Below, one piece after another: positions 16,674 to 24,871 of a stretch of 62,559 nt of DNA. The first letter of the stretch is position 1, and each line of letters starts with the position of its first letter. Under the pieces are notes generated by a model. That model saw nothing but the letters and a program-made list of their open reading frames with translations, was not told the DNA's origin and did not search any database. Source of the DNA: an uncultured Rubritalea sp. (GTDB lineage Bacteria; Verrucomicrobiota; Verrucomicrobiia; Verrucomicrobiales; Akkermansiaceae); contig CALAJT010000012.1 in NCBI GenBank assembly GCA_937923145.1, positions 1 to 62,559 of the forward strand, read 5' to 3'. The position numbers and the translations under genes were made by a program.

Positions 16674-17831
16674 TTAACTTAACTCAGTCCAGGCAGCATT
16701 GTTAGAAGATGACTTAACGGTAGCATTAATAAATGCCATGCCACGGATTCCATCTTCGATGTTAGGGTAGTCGTAGCTGTCTTTTTCGTTCCCAGTGATT
16801 CTGTCTTGGAGATGTGTAGCGAAGGTTTTATAAACATTTGCGAATCCCTCTAGGTAACCTTCTGGGTGACCAGCAGGGAGGCGAGCAGCGCTTTGCGCAG
16901 TATCGTGTAGATAGTCACCTCCAGCAGTACGGTAGATTTGAGCAGGACCTTCTAGCTGTGAAAAGATAAGTGTATTCGCATCAGCCTGCTTCCATTCCAG
17001 ACCGCCTTTTGAGCCCCAGATACGAAGGCTCAGATTATTTTCCTGACCTACACAGATTTGTGAAGCGTGGAGCACACCTTTAGCGCCATTGGTAAATCTG
17101 AGTAGGATATTGCCGTCATCATCAAGTCCTCTTCCGTCTACGAATATTGTGAGGTCTGCTGCTAACTCTTTGATTTCTAATCCAGATACATATTCGGCAA
17201 GATTCTCAGCATGAGTTCCGATGTCGCCGATACAACCAGCGGCTCCACTTTTAGCAGGATCTACGCGCCATGCGGCTTGCTTCTGACCAGTGTCTTCTAC
17301 CTTAGTTGCGAACCAGCCTTGGGGATACTCGACTACGATCTTTCGGATCTCACCGAGCTCACCATTTGAGACCATTTGCTTGGCTTGTTTGATCATTGGG
17401 TAGCCAGTGTAGTTGTGCGTGAGTCCGTAGATTTGACCGGTCTTCTTGATAATTTTTTCTAGCTCTATAGCTTCTTCGTGATTGAGTGTAGCAGGCTTGT
17501 CAGAAAGTACGTGGAAACCAGCTTCTAGTGCCGCCTTAGCAGCAGGGAAGTGAACGTGATTAGGAGTTACAATAGAGACGAAGTCCATGCGCTGGTCTTC
17601 CGGAAGAGCGCTCTCTTTCTCTATCATTTCTTCATAGTTAGCATAACATCGATCTTCTGGTAGAAAGAAGTCTTCACCCGATACCTTGGATTTCTCAGGA
17701 GTAGAGGAAAAGGCGCCGCAGACTAGCTCGACTTGCTGATCAATAGCAGAAGCCATTCTGTGGACTCCACCGATAAATGCACCTCTTCCGCCACCTATCA
17801 TACCCATACGAACTTTTCTTAATTTAGTCAT
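16674..17831 (-). CDS. Gfo/Idh/MocA family oxidoreductase
   Basis: A 385-residue NAD(P)-dependent sugar or cyclitol dehydrogenase. The start is taken at the ATG at 17831, giving MTKLRKVRMGMIGGGRG with the Rossmann glycine motif near residues 11-15; a further 13 residues upstream are possible. VSIVTPNHVHFPAAKAALEAG, HVLSDKPATLNHEEA (the conserved E/D-K-P motif) and GCIGDIGTHAENLAEYVSG (the active-site G-D-I-G-x-H) are all present. The substrate cannot be told. The family is much expanded in PVC bacteria, where members act in polysaccharide degradation. It stands alone on the minus strand. Confidence 0.92.
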   Translation of the reverse strand: MTKLRKVRMGMIGGGRGAFIGGVHRMASAIDQQVELVCGAFSSTPEKSKVSGEDFFLPEDRCYANYEEMIEKESALPEDQRMDFVSIVTPNHVHFPAAKAALEAGFHVLSDKPATLNHEEAIELEKIIKKTGQIYGLTHNYTGYPMIKQAKQMVSNGELGEIRKIVVEYPQGWFATKVEDTGQKQAAWRVDPAKSGAAGCIGDIGTHAENLAEYVSGLEIKELAADLTIFVDGRGLDDDGNILLRFTNGAKGVLHASQICVGQENNLSLRIWGSKGGLEWKQADANTLIFSQLEGPAQIYRTAGGDYLHDTAQSAARLPAGHPEGYLEGFANVYKTFATHLQDRITGNEKDSYDYPNIEDGIRGMAFINATVKSSSNNAAWTELS

Positions 17832-17897
17832 TCTGATTTTTAAACTATAGAGAGGTATGATGTCCATCAAGAATCTTTAAATAGAGATTAATGACTA

Positions 17898-18938
17898 TTA
17901 TTCGTTAGGATTTACATCATTTTGTTCTCTGAGATGATGTTTTAGACTGATCATCTCATCTCTAATGACAAAAATATCCACACGCATACTAGCGAAGGCA
18001 TCGTCTTCCATCTCCAGTGTATTACATGATGAAATTGCTGCTATACTAGCATCGATAGCGCGCTTAAGCATTGCGATTCGATAGCCTACTTCCAGCTCAG
18101 CTTCACTCTCCGGCCATGCCTCATCCATCATATTAAATATATAAGCTACAGCCATGGCTAGCTCACCTCTAGGTCCATGATCTAAATAGGAATTACCTAG
18201 GTATAGCATCACCTCGTTTTGAAGTCGGAAGCTCCTACGCACCAGCCCGAAGCGAGTCTGCATTAGTTCTTCTTCAGCTTCATCTATCTCCTCTTCAACT
18301 TCGTTTCTATCTGAACCTAGAAACATCACAGCCTCTTCTAAACTATCCTTAACCCGAAGTCTTTTTTCCCACTCATACTCATCAACTTCACCACCTAGAT
18401 CCGCACTTACATGTGATTCCGCATCATGTGTATGCTGTAGGATATCTAGAAAATGGTCGATAGTTTGTTCGTTTTCTATTTTCTGGATGTTATCCGCTCT
18501 GTGATCTAATTCCCACTTGTGAATACTGAGTTTGAGGTCGAAACTGGCAGCCTCTATTACTACTCGCCCATTCGTAAGACTAAACCACTCAAGATAGATG
18601 CTATTGTGCCAAGCAAAGGGAATTTCTTTGTGTTGCTCAAGATATTCATCGAACTCCATGCTCGAAATGAGAGGGACTTTGACACGCTGAGAAACAGTCA
18701 TTTCTCCGACCACTCCTCGGTGGAGATAGTGGAGTGATCCAGCTAACTCTGGCTGGGCAATGGGATTAGGATTTACGAAATCCAAACGTGTTCCTGCTAG
18801 ATCCCGTCGACAATTTCCACGCAATATGAGCTGTAATGGTCGCTTAAATCCAATGAGTTCTAGCCCTCCACGAGTCTCCCCAGGAGTGGTGTTATCTATC
18901 CAGCCGCGTATCACCGCATGATTTATGCGAATTGCCAT
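17898..18938 (-). CDS. Unrecognised 346-residue soluble protein
   Basis: No signal peptide or membrane helix. The N-terminal half (1-150) is beta-rich and opens with RINHAVIRGWIDNTTPGETRGG. The middle is very acidic and probably coiled-coil (EVEEEIDEAEEELMQTRFG, near 215). The C-terminal third is helical. It ends 66 bp upstream of the oxidoreductase start, on the same strand. I know no family; lineage-restricted conservation would not be surprising (inference). Confidence 0.7.
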   Translation of the reverse strand: MAIRINHAVIRGWIDNTTPGETRGGLELIGFKRPLQLILRGNCRRDLAGTRLDFVNPNPIAQPELAGSLHYLHRGVVGEMTVSQRVKVPLISSMEFDEYLEQHKEIPFAWHNSIYLEWFSLTNGRVVIEAASFDLKLSIHKWELDHRADNIQKIENEQTIDHFLDILQHTHDAESHVSADLGGEVDEYEWEKRLRVKDSLEEAVMFLGSDRNEVEEEIDEAEEELMQTRFGLVRRSFRLQNEVMLYLGNSYLDHGPRGELAMAVAYIFNMMDEAWPESEAELEVGYRIAMLKRAIDASIAAISSCNTLEMEDDAFASMRVDIFVIRDEMISLKHHLREQNDVNPNE

Positions 18939-19098
18939 ATGTACATGATGGCAATTAATGCTAATCCGTCAACTATTCCTTAATAGTTACTGAAAAAGAA
19001 TGAGAATGTATTTTATTAACAAAAAATGCATCTACACCTAGTTTGTGCACGTATTATTAGTAGTAATTTCAGTAACCATTGAAAATAAAACACAGGAT

Positions 19099-19659
19099 AT
19101 GAAATCTATTAAATCATTATTACTACTAACGGCTTCTATAATTCTATCTACCACAGCAATGTCTCAAACAGAAAAGGATCAAAATTTCGCTCAAGAAACT
19201 AAAACTCTTAAATGGCAAAGTGTGAATGATAGCGTAATGGGAGGTCTCTCAAAAGGCACTAGCTATGAGACTGAAGCCTCCAAGCGCATGTTTAGAGGAA
19301 TAATATCACTTAAGAACAACGGCGGCTTTTCATCCATAAGGTCTTCAGGTGGCAATTATGATCTTTCAGAATTTACCGGAATGGAAATCACAGTTAGAGG
19401 TGATGGCAGAAAATACTACTTCACCTCACGTTCAGGCGGCAGCAGTAGGCTAGCATTCTGGAGTCCAGTCCAGCCAAAAGCAGGGGAGTGGGAAACTATC
19501 AAGGTGTCATTTAAAACATTTTACGGAACATCTTTTGGTAGAACTCTTCCTGGACTGAAACTAAATACCAAAACTATAAATAGCTTTGGATTTATGCTGT
19601 ATGATAAGAAAGATGGCGAGTTCACTCTAGAGATAAAATCTATTCATCCATACAAATAA
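19099..19659 (+). CDS. Secreted CIA30-domain protein
   Basis: A 186-residue protein. The start is the ATG at 19099, because it is followed directly by a clean signal peptide (MKSIKSLLLLTASIILSTTAMSQ); the frame is open 18 codons further. The mature part is one galactose-binding-like beta domain of the CIA30 type: WQSVNDSVMGGLSKG, FRGIISLKNNGGFSSIRS, FTGMEITVRGDGRKY and FGFMLYDKKDGEFTLEI. CIA30 was named from a mitochondrial complex I assembly factor. Bacterial secreted members have no firm role. It lies 32 bp before the interrupted fasciclin gene, probably in one transcript. Confidence 0.88.
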   Translation: MKSIKSLLLLTASIILSTTAMSQTEKDQNFAQETKTLKWQSVNDSVMGGLSKGTSYETEASKRMFRGIISLKNNGGFSSIRSSGGNYDLSEFTGMEITVRGDGRKYYFTSRSGGSSRLAFWSPVQPKAGEWETIKVSFKTFYGTSFGRTLPGLKLNTKTINSFGFMLYDKKDGEFTLEIKSIHPYK

Positions 19660-20096
19660 CCAACTATCTAGAATCAAAAACAAACAAAACTGTGAAAATA
19701 ACCTCAACACTAGCTAGCGTAGTGATACTTTCCTATGCAACACTCATGCCTACAATTGCTCAAGCACAGAAAAAAGATATTGTAGACACTGTCGTGGCAG
19801 CGAAAGATTTTACTATTTTAGTCAAGGCTTTGGAGGCTGGAGGTCTCACCGATATTCCCAAAGTAGAAGGACCCTATACTATATTCGCTCCTAATGACGA
19901 AGCATTTAAGTGTCTGCCTAAAGGAACTATTGAAATGCTTCTTAAACCTGAGAATAAAGATCAATTAGTCAACATAATCACATACCACGTGGTAAAGGGC
20001 AAAGTAGCTGGCTCTACTGCGGTCTCACTCAAGGAAGCCAAAGCTCTGAATAACGAAAAGATAAAACTCTCATTCAAAAACGCAGCACTATTCGTA

Positions 20097-20104
20097 AATC
20101 AAGC
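20097..20104. repeat. Left target-site duplication AATCAAGC
   Basis: An 8-bp direct repeat flanking the insertion sequence, identical to 21635-21642. Eight bp is the usual target duplication of IS66-family elements. Confidence 0.92.
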
Positions 20105-21634
20105 GTAACTATTCAGGTAGGTGCGCGAGCTTAGAGCCTGCTAGCAGTGGTTCCTCTATCATCTCTGCCAGAGTTTGTAGGATGTTTTGATCCTGTTTCA
20201 GGGAGCTTGAGATGATACTCCTCAGGTCGCAAAAGTTTTTAGCTCTGATGCTGCTGCCAAAGCCGCTGCTGATTTTCTCACGAGTTTTCATCATCCGCAG
20301 ATCTCGCTCCGCTTGGTTATTATCAAAAGGCACTCCTTCGCGATTGAAAAATAATAGCACTCCTCGGTGATATTTTTTCAACCTATGTAACAGATTAAGC
20401 GTCTTACTCCGCTTGGGTCTCCCTCGTTTTCCGGGCACTTTTTCGGGTTCAGGATTTTCTTTAAAGCCATCCTCTAGGATCTCTTTATACCGTTTATTTG
20501 TTAGAGACTTTACCTCCTGTGTGATCGGACTCCCACTCTCTTCTGTTAGTTCTTTTGCATCTAACAGAAGCTCTTTCATCTCAGTGGACCACGGCTGTTC
20601 CACTTGCTCCTCAACATAGATTAGTTCTCTTAAAATGTGAGCATCGCAGATACCATGTTTACATTTGGTATAGTGGAAATATGCGCTCAGGCAGTCGTGA
20701 ATAAGAGTGCCGGTATAGTTGCTGAGGAGTCCGATATTCTCTAATGCTGCCAGACCTCTTTTCGCGTCAATATGATAGTAGCTCAGCTGGCTGTTAGAGG
20801 CGACATGGAGCCAATGTCTTTTTGCATTTATGCTACAGCCAGTCTCATCGCGATGCATTAAATCAGCTTGTGATAAGGCATTGTAAATAGGGCTCACGGC
20901 AATAGCGGCCTTAGCTCCAACGGACTTGATTATATTAGCAATCGTGCCTTGGCTTAAGGGGATGTTAAATAGATCTGCGAACGTTTGGCTCAGCCTTTTA
21001 TATGGAATGAGTTGATAGCTATTAAGATAAATGCAAACGGCTTGAACATTGGCACCGTATTGCACAGGAGCGGTGACTTCTGGTGGAAAATCTGCTGAGA
21101 TGGACGTATCACAATGAGGGCATTTACACTGTTGGACTTGATGCTCTGTCACCTGCATGGCGATGGGAGGGAGGTCAAATACTTGCCTGCTTTGATAGGA
21201 TGAAACATTCACATCGATGAGATTATTGCAACCTTCACAACATAGTGAGGATGGTAATTTATGTTCGATGACGAAATCAGGCTGTTCAGATTTTCCCAGA
21301 GTCAGTCCTTTATGACCAGGTTGAGCACCTTGTTTTTTAGTGGATTTCTCACGCAGACTTTTAGGTTTTGGAGGGTTGGTGAAATTACCTTTATCTGATG
21401 AAGGCGGCTTGCTGCTATTACGGCTATTGAGCTCTAAAGTCTCAATCCTGCGCTCCAGCTGCTCAATTTTATCCAACAGCGTAAGAACAAGATCCGCAAT
21501 CGCTTCAGGATCTTTTTTTGCTAAAGTAATTAACTGTTCTCGAGTTGGTCTAGTTGGTTTAACTAAAGCGAGTGAAACATGTGTTCAAAAAAGTACAAAC
21601 TTTATTTTTTACTTTTTTAGACTTGAATAGTTAC
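20105..21634. mobile_element. IS66-family insertion sequence (tnpC-only, ISBst12-like)
   Basis: A 1530-bp element bounded by imperfect inverted repeats: GTAACTATTCAGGTAGG on the left and GTAACTATTCAAGTCTA read inward from the right. The ends begin with GTAA, as is typical of IS66, and are flanked by the 8-bp direct repeat AATCAAGC. It carries only the large transposase gene. The tnpA and tnpB accessory genes of classical IS66 are missing, as in the ISBst12 subgroup. The element lies opposite to the gene it interrupts. Confidence 0.93.
20109..21476 (-). CDS. tnpC: IS66-family transposase (TnpC type)
   Basis: 455 residues from the TTG at 21476. The layout is a coiled-coil leader (LERRIETLELNSRNSSKPPSSDKG), then a zinc ribbon (CCEGCNNLID, and CKCPHCDTS near 113-121). 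A DDE catalytic domain follows, with RDETG, HDCLSAYF and NNQAERDLRMMK as the acidic positions. It cuts and joins IS ends. The coding-like sequence continues in frame upstream of 21476 (TREQLITLAKKDPEAIADL), a segment typical of TnpC N-termini, but no ATG, GTG or TTG is found there before a stop. The natural start is therefore uncertain. Its stop lies four bases inside the IS end. Confidence 0.93.
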   Translation of the reverse strand: MDKIEQLERRIETLELNSRNSSKPPSSDKGNFTNPPKPKSLREKSTKKQGAQPGHKGLTLGKSEQPDFVIEHKLPSSLCCEGCNNLIDVNVSSYQSRQVFDLPPIAMQVTEHQVQQCKCPHCDTSISADFPPEVTAPVQYGANVQAVCIYLNSYQLIPYKRLSQTFADLFNIPLSQGTIANIIKSVGAKAAIAVSPIYNALSQADLMHRDETGCSINAKRHWLHVASNSQLSYYHIDAKRGLAALENIGLLSNYTGTLIHDCLSAYFHYTKCKHGICDAHILRELIYVEEQVEQPWSTEMKELLLDAKELTEESGSPITQEVKSLTNKRYKEILEDGFKENPEPEKVPGKRGRPKRSKTLNLLHRLKKYHRGVLLFFNREGVPFDNNQAERDLRMMKTREKISSGFGSSIRAKNFCDLRSIISSSLKQDQNILQTLAEMIEEPLLAGSKLAHLPE

Positions 21635-21642
21635 AATCAAGC
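21635..21642. repeat. Right target-site duplication AATCAAGC
   Basis: Second copy of the 8-bp direct repeat made on insertion of the IS66-type element. The fasciclin frame resumes directly after it. Confidence 0.92.
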
Positions 21643-22256
21643 ACGAGTTATAAATACAGATATCCAAGCCAATAATGGTGTTATTCACGTTATAGATAAC
21701 GTCATTTTACCCGCTTCTAAATCGAAAGTAAAGCCCGCTAAAAAAGGAAATAAATCTAGAGCAGGATCCTCTAAAATAGCGATGTCTATCATCGAGGAAT
21801 CTATCGATATAGGAGTCGATCTTTTCAATGCTGGTAATGAAAGAGCCTGTGCTTCTATCTCCAAGCTAGCAGCAATGAGCGTTCTAGAAATCCAGCCAGA
21901 CACACTTGATAATGGTGATCTAGCAGCTCTCAAGGCTGCACTTAAAAAAGTCTCTAAAAGCGATGATAATAAAGAAAATGCATGTACACTTCGTAAGGCG
22001 ATTGACAAAACTTACAGTAGCTTGAAAGAATAAATTACATTAAAATTTTCACTAATACCTACTTGGTGCTTAGATATAGTGACCTACGTGCTATTTGTAT
22101 TTTTTAAAAAAAATTAGTAAATCTGAAAAATCACTCGTCAAAACATGGTAATAATGTTAACAACTTATAAATTGAGAGGTTATAGTTCATATATCTGAAC
22201 TAACATCTGACAAGTATCCTCTGATTTACTTACTAATTTTATTATCTAATACCCAA

Positions 22257-23000
22257 ATGACACCTATCGAATACATCGGTCCAGCACCCAAGAAAAGACG
22301 CAAAAAGCCAATTTTTGGCGGCTGGATTATCATGCTCCTCTCTGGACTCTTCGTAACTTACTTTGCGTGGCCATCATTTGCGAAATATCTTCGTAATGAA
22401 AATGATAAGCCGACTATCGAACAAGCCCAGAACACCATCACGAACCTGAAATCTACAAGCGAATTTGGTGATAAGCTAGCAGCAGCAGCTCTAGAGCGCA
22501 CACTCGCAGGAATCAGCTATGATGAAGCAGTTTATAATAATATAGGCTATCCTAATGGAGACGTACCTGCAGATCGTGGTAATAATGCAGACATAGTCAT
22601 ACGTGCATACAGATCGCTCGGTATAGATCTGCAGAAGAAAGTCCATGAGGACATGAAAGATAACTTCTACGCATACCCTCAGCTCTGGAATTCTAAGCAG
22701 CCAGACTCAAACATCGATCACCGCAGAGTGAATAACTTACAGCGATTTTTCGAGCGCAATGGTGAGAAGCTCGAGCTCGCTAAAGATGCGGTAAATTATA
22801 ATAACGGCGACATCGTGATCTGGCGCACACCAGCAGGAAGATCCCACATAGGCATCATAGCACCAGGACCTGGTTCGCATGAGAACGAGAAATGGGTAGT
22901 CCACAGCAATAGTAATTCAGTTGAAGGACCAATGTGGAATGATGAACTATTTGACTACACAGTCATTGGTCATCTCTGCTATCAGGGTGACTCTGAATAA
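22257..23000 (+). CDS. DUF1287 protein lacking the usual cysteine
   Basis: A 247-residue protein with a basic N-terminus, one membrane helix (about 22-42) and a periplasmic-type domain. DUF1287 is recognised from GYPNGDVPADRG (97-108), ADIVIRAYRSLGIDLQKKVHEDM (111-133), DSNIDHRRVNNLQRFFERNG and GDIVIWRTPAGRSHIGI. This is a papain/NlpC-like fold. Family members usually carry GVCTDVV at the start of the second motif; here it reads GNNADIV, so the presumed nucleophile Cys is Asn110. The His of SHIGI is kept. Either it is catalytically dead or it uses another chemistry (inference). Confidence 0.85.
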   Translation: MTPIEYIGPAPKKRRKKPIFGGWIIMLLSGLFVTYFAWPSFAKYLRNENDKPTIEQAQNTITNLKSTSEFGDKLAAAALERTLAGISYDEAVYNNIGYPNGDVPADRGNNADIVIRAYRSLGIDLQKKVHEDMKDNFYAYPQLWNSKQPDSNIDHRRVNNLQRFFERNGEKLELAKDAVNYNNGDIVIWRTPAGRSHIGIIAPGPGSHENEKWVVHSNSNSVEGPMWNDELFDYTVIGHLCYQGDSE

Positions 23001-23136
23001 GTTAGAGATTCTCACTGAAATCAAGTGCATAAAATTTAGCAATAATATGCTTTTTATACTTGCGCAAACTCAGAAATAGTGCATCTTCCTGTCCGCTTCA
23101 CTGAGTTACACTTAGTGAAGCAAACAACAAGATAAT

Positions 23137-23212
23137 GCAAGAATAGCTCAGTTGGTAGAGCATCTCGTTTACACCGAGGCGGTCGGGGGTTCAAGTCCCT
23201 CTTCTTGTACCA
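23137..23212 (+). tRNA. tRNA-Val (anticodon TAC)
   Basis: A 76-nt cloverleaf with encoded CCA. The acceptor GCAAGAA pairs with TTCTTGT (one G-U). The D-arm is AGCTCAGTTGGTAGAGC, the anticodon loop TTTACAC closed by TCTCG/CGAGG, and the T-arm GGGGGTTCAAGTCCCTC. The anticodon TAC reads valine codons. A terminator follows 10 bp later. Confidence 0.97.
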
Positions 23213-23221
23213 TCTTGATTC

Positions 23222-23253
23222 AAAAAAGCTCACTAATGACAGTGAGCTTTTTT
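23222..23253 (+). terminator. Terminator of the tRNA-Val gene
   Basis: AAAAAAGCTCACT (23222-23234) pairs with AGTGAGCTTTTTT (23241-23253) around the loop AATGAC, giving GCTCACT/AGTGAGC plus an A/T run on both sides. Confidence 0.88.
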
Positions 23254-23369
23254 GTGTCTAGGTGTTTATGTGAAATCGTCGTTTAGTCTTTTTTAGCTGG
23301 GTTGGGCTCTATTATCCATACGTTTGATGGAGCTTATGAAGATCCAGAGGCTTACCCAAATGATATATT

Positions 23370-24242
23370 TTACCACTTCCAGCCATGTCTCTCCCAGAGT
23401 ATGTATAGCTCTCGCTTGCTGCCATTGAATCCATTGCGCTCTAGAGGCTTGGACATATTACCGAAGTATTTTGGAGTCATCCATGAACCACCACGATAGT
23501 GTTTAGGTAAGCTTCTTCCGCGTTCCCACTCTACCCCACCGTATTGCCACATCGCCCATGTGCTCCACACACCAGTCGCTTTGATAAGTGCCTGAGGAGT
23601 TCCAATACCTGGATATTTATTACTATAAAGTGCGAGCCAGTAAGGACATTTTCTAAGAATGCTCTTTTGAGAGCTAGTTGCATTACGAAGTCGTGATCTG
23701 ATGAGTTCTCCGTTTTCAATGTAAATCATTGGCCATTTTCCAGTGCGCTGGTGGATACGTTTAACAAATCTAACAACATGAGGAACTGTAGCTTTCTGAT
23801 CCACGTCTGCTACTAGAACGATACGGCTAGCACGGATGCCCCGGCTATGTTTGATTGATTGAAGTCGATTGACGAAGAGATCAGCTTGAGAAGTAGCGCT
23901 TCCATAAGGCTGGAGGTAATGGTAAGCGCCTAACAACATGTTCTGACGGTCAGCTCCTACTAAGAAATCAGCGCACTTAGTATCAAGGGTAAAGCCTTTA
24001 GAACTACGAGCTATTTGCCCTAGCGCGCCGTTACGCTTCAAACTTGCTTGATTCAAAGGAGTGTAACTACTACCGCCCCGTTGAGTCTCTTTAGGGTCAT
24101 AGGCAGAGACATTAATGATTTTAGGTGACTCACCATAGCTCACATTACCATACTGGCTGCAGCTATTTATAAGCAGTATAGCGGAGAAACTGAAGATCAG
24201 TCTAACAGAGAATTTAAAAGGGATAAAACATGGGGATTTCAT
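23370..24242 (-). CDS. Lipoprotein with GH25 (lysozyme-like) domain, altered catalytic motif
   Basis: 290 residues with a hydrophobic N-terminus and lipobox ILLINSC (Cys at about 28). The rest follows the GH25 muramidase barrel: INVSAYDPKE, GFTLDTKCADFLVG, LLGAYHYLQPYGSATSQADLF, VLVADVDQ, WPMIYIENG and WAMWQYGG. In GH25 lysozymes the first strand carries a conserved Asp and the fourth the catalytic D-x-E. Here the fourth reads D-V-D and the first strand lacks the usual G-x-D-x-S-x-x-Q. Activity on peptidoglycan is therefore doubtful, and it may be a binding protein or a divergent enzyme. It is followed by 54 bp to the DUF2007-like gene on the same strand. Confidence 0.82.
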   Translation of the reverse strand: MKSPCFIPFKFSVRLIFSFSAILLINSCSQYGNVSYGESPKIINVSAYDPKETQRGGSSYTPLNQASLKRNGALGQIARSSKGFTLDTKCADFLVGADRQNMLLGAYHYLQPYGSATSQADLFVNRLQSIKHSRGIRASRIVLVADVDQKATVPHVVRFVKRIHQRTGKWPMIYIENGELIRSRLRNATSSQKSILRKCPYWLALYSNKYPGIGTPQALIKATGVWSTWAMWQYGGVEWERGRSLPKHYRGGSWMTPKYFGNMSKPLERNGFNGSKRELYILWERHGWKW

Positions 24243-24296
24243 GAGGGTTATTTTCTAACAAATCCACATTGAGTATGGAAGAGAGAAATAAAACTT

Positions 24297-24608
24297 TTAA
24301 TCAAGGTCTTTACTACATGACCAGCATGTTTCAAAATTCGCAGGGTTAGATTCAGAGCATTCACTACAAATTTTATCTTCTCCAGTGATGGTTTTTTTCT
24401 CCTTCGCTTGGTAATCGCTAAGGATTTTGATCGCTCTATTTGCGTCTTCATCATTCATCACACAGAGCGAAGGGTAGAAAGCGAGAGTAGGGACTTCAGT
24501 CATCGCCAGAGCTTCATTCCTTATCAAAGTAAGGATCCCCGCATCCTCCAGAATGGATTTATAATGACCTACGATCACAATGTTCTTATCTACAAAAATC
24601 TCTTTCAT
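24297..24608 (-). CDS. DUF2007 domain protein with C-terminal zinc ribbon
   Basis: 103 residues. The N-terminal ferredoxin-like DUF2007 part includes GHYKSILEDAGILTLIRNE, then VMNDEDANRAIKIL. The C-terminal ribbon has two Cys pairs, CSEC and CWSC, 15 residues apart. DUF2007 proteins are called putative signal-transducing or PII-like small proteins, with no proven function. It is upstream of the GH25 lipoprotein gene on the same strand. A 68-residue frame overlapping it (24248-24454) looks spurious. Confidence 0.78.
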   Translation of the reverse strand: MKEIFVDKNIVIVGHYKSILEDAGILTLIRNEALAMTEVPTLAFYPSLCVMNDEDANRAIKILSDYQAKEKKTITGEDKICSECSESNPANFETCWSCSKDLD

Positions 24609-24871
24609 ACAGAGATCCTAATCTAGCATTCTATCGAACTCAAACGCTTTCAGATATGGAAAACAGTTGAAATAATCTCAAAAGAGCTAATTTTAACCCT
24701 TTTCAACCACATTCTGCTTGCTTACTCGGTGCAAAACACTAGAAAGACCACTCACATTTTTCCTGCCATGGAGGTCGTATCAGCCTCGTGACTCTATGGC
24801 TTGACGGGGCTTCTTTAGGGAAAAAAGATGAAAACCAAGGAAATAACCTTAACCAACAACAACAAAAGAAT

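Larger units (their letters stand above)
19692..22033 (+). pseudogene. Secreted fasciclin-domain protein, interrupted by an IS66-type element
   Basis: The 5' part (19692-20104, GTG start) encodes a signal peptide and most of a fasciclin (FAS1) domain: TVVAAKDFTILVKALEAGGL, GPYTIFAPNDEAF, LVNIITYHVVKGKV. It breaks after FVNQ. The 3' part resumes at 21643 with RVINTDIQANNGVIHVIDNVILP, the missing C-terminal FAS1 strand, followed by an unrecognised tail of about 105 residues to 22033. Removing the element and one copy of the 8-bp duplication restores a single open frame (FVNQARVINTDI), so the insertion is the only visible damage and looks recent. FAS1 proteins mediate adhesion at the surface. 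The truncated 138-residue product may still be made, but would lack a core strand. Confidence 0.9.

Noticed and set aside
21572..22033. Stand-alone 153-residue gene after the IS element
   Set aside because: Its first 20 or so residues are IS sequence. The rest is the C-terminal part of the interrupted fasciclin gene, with a matching target duplication.
24248..24454. 68-residue basic frame upstream of the GH25 lipoprotein
   Set aside because: Overlaps the DUF2007/zinc-ribbon gene in another frame and has no support of its own.
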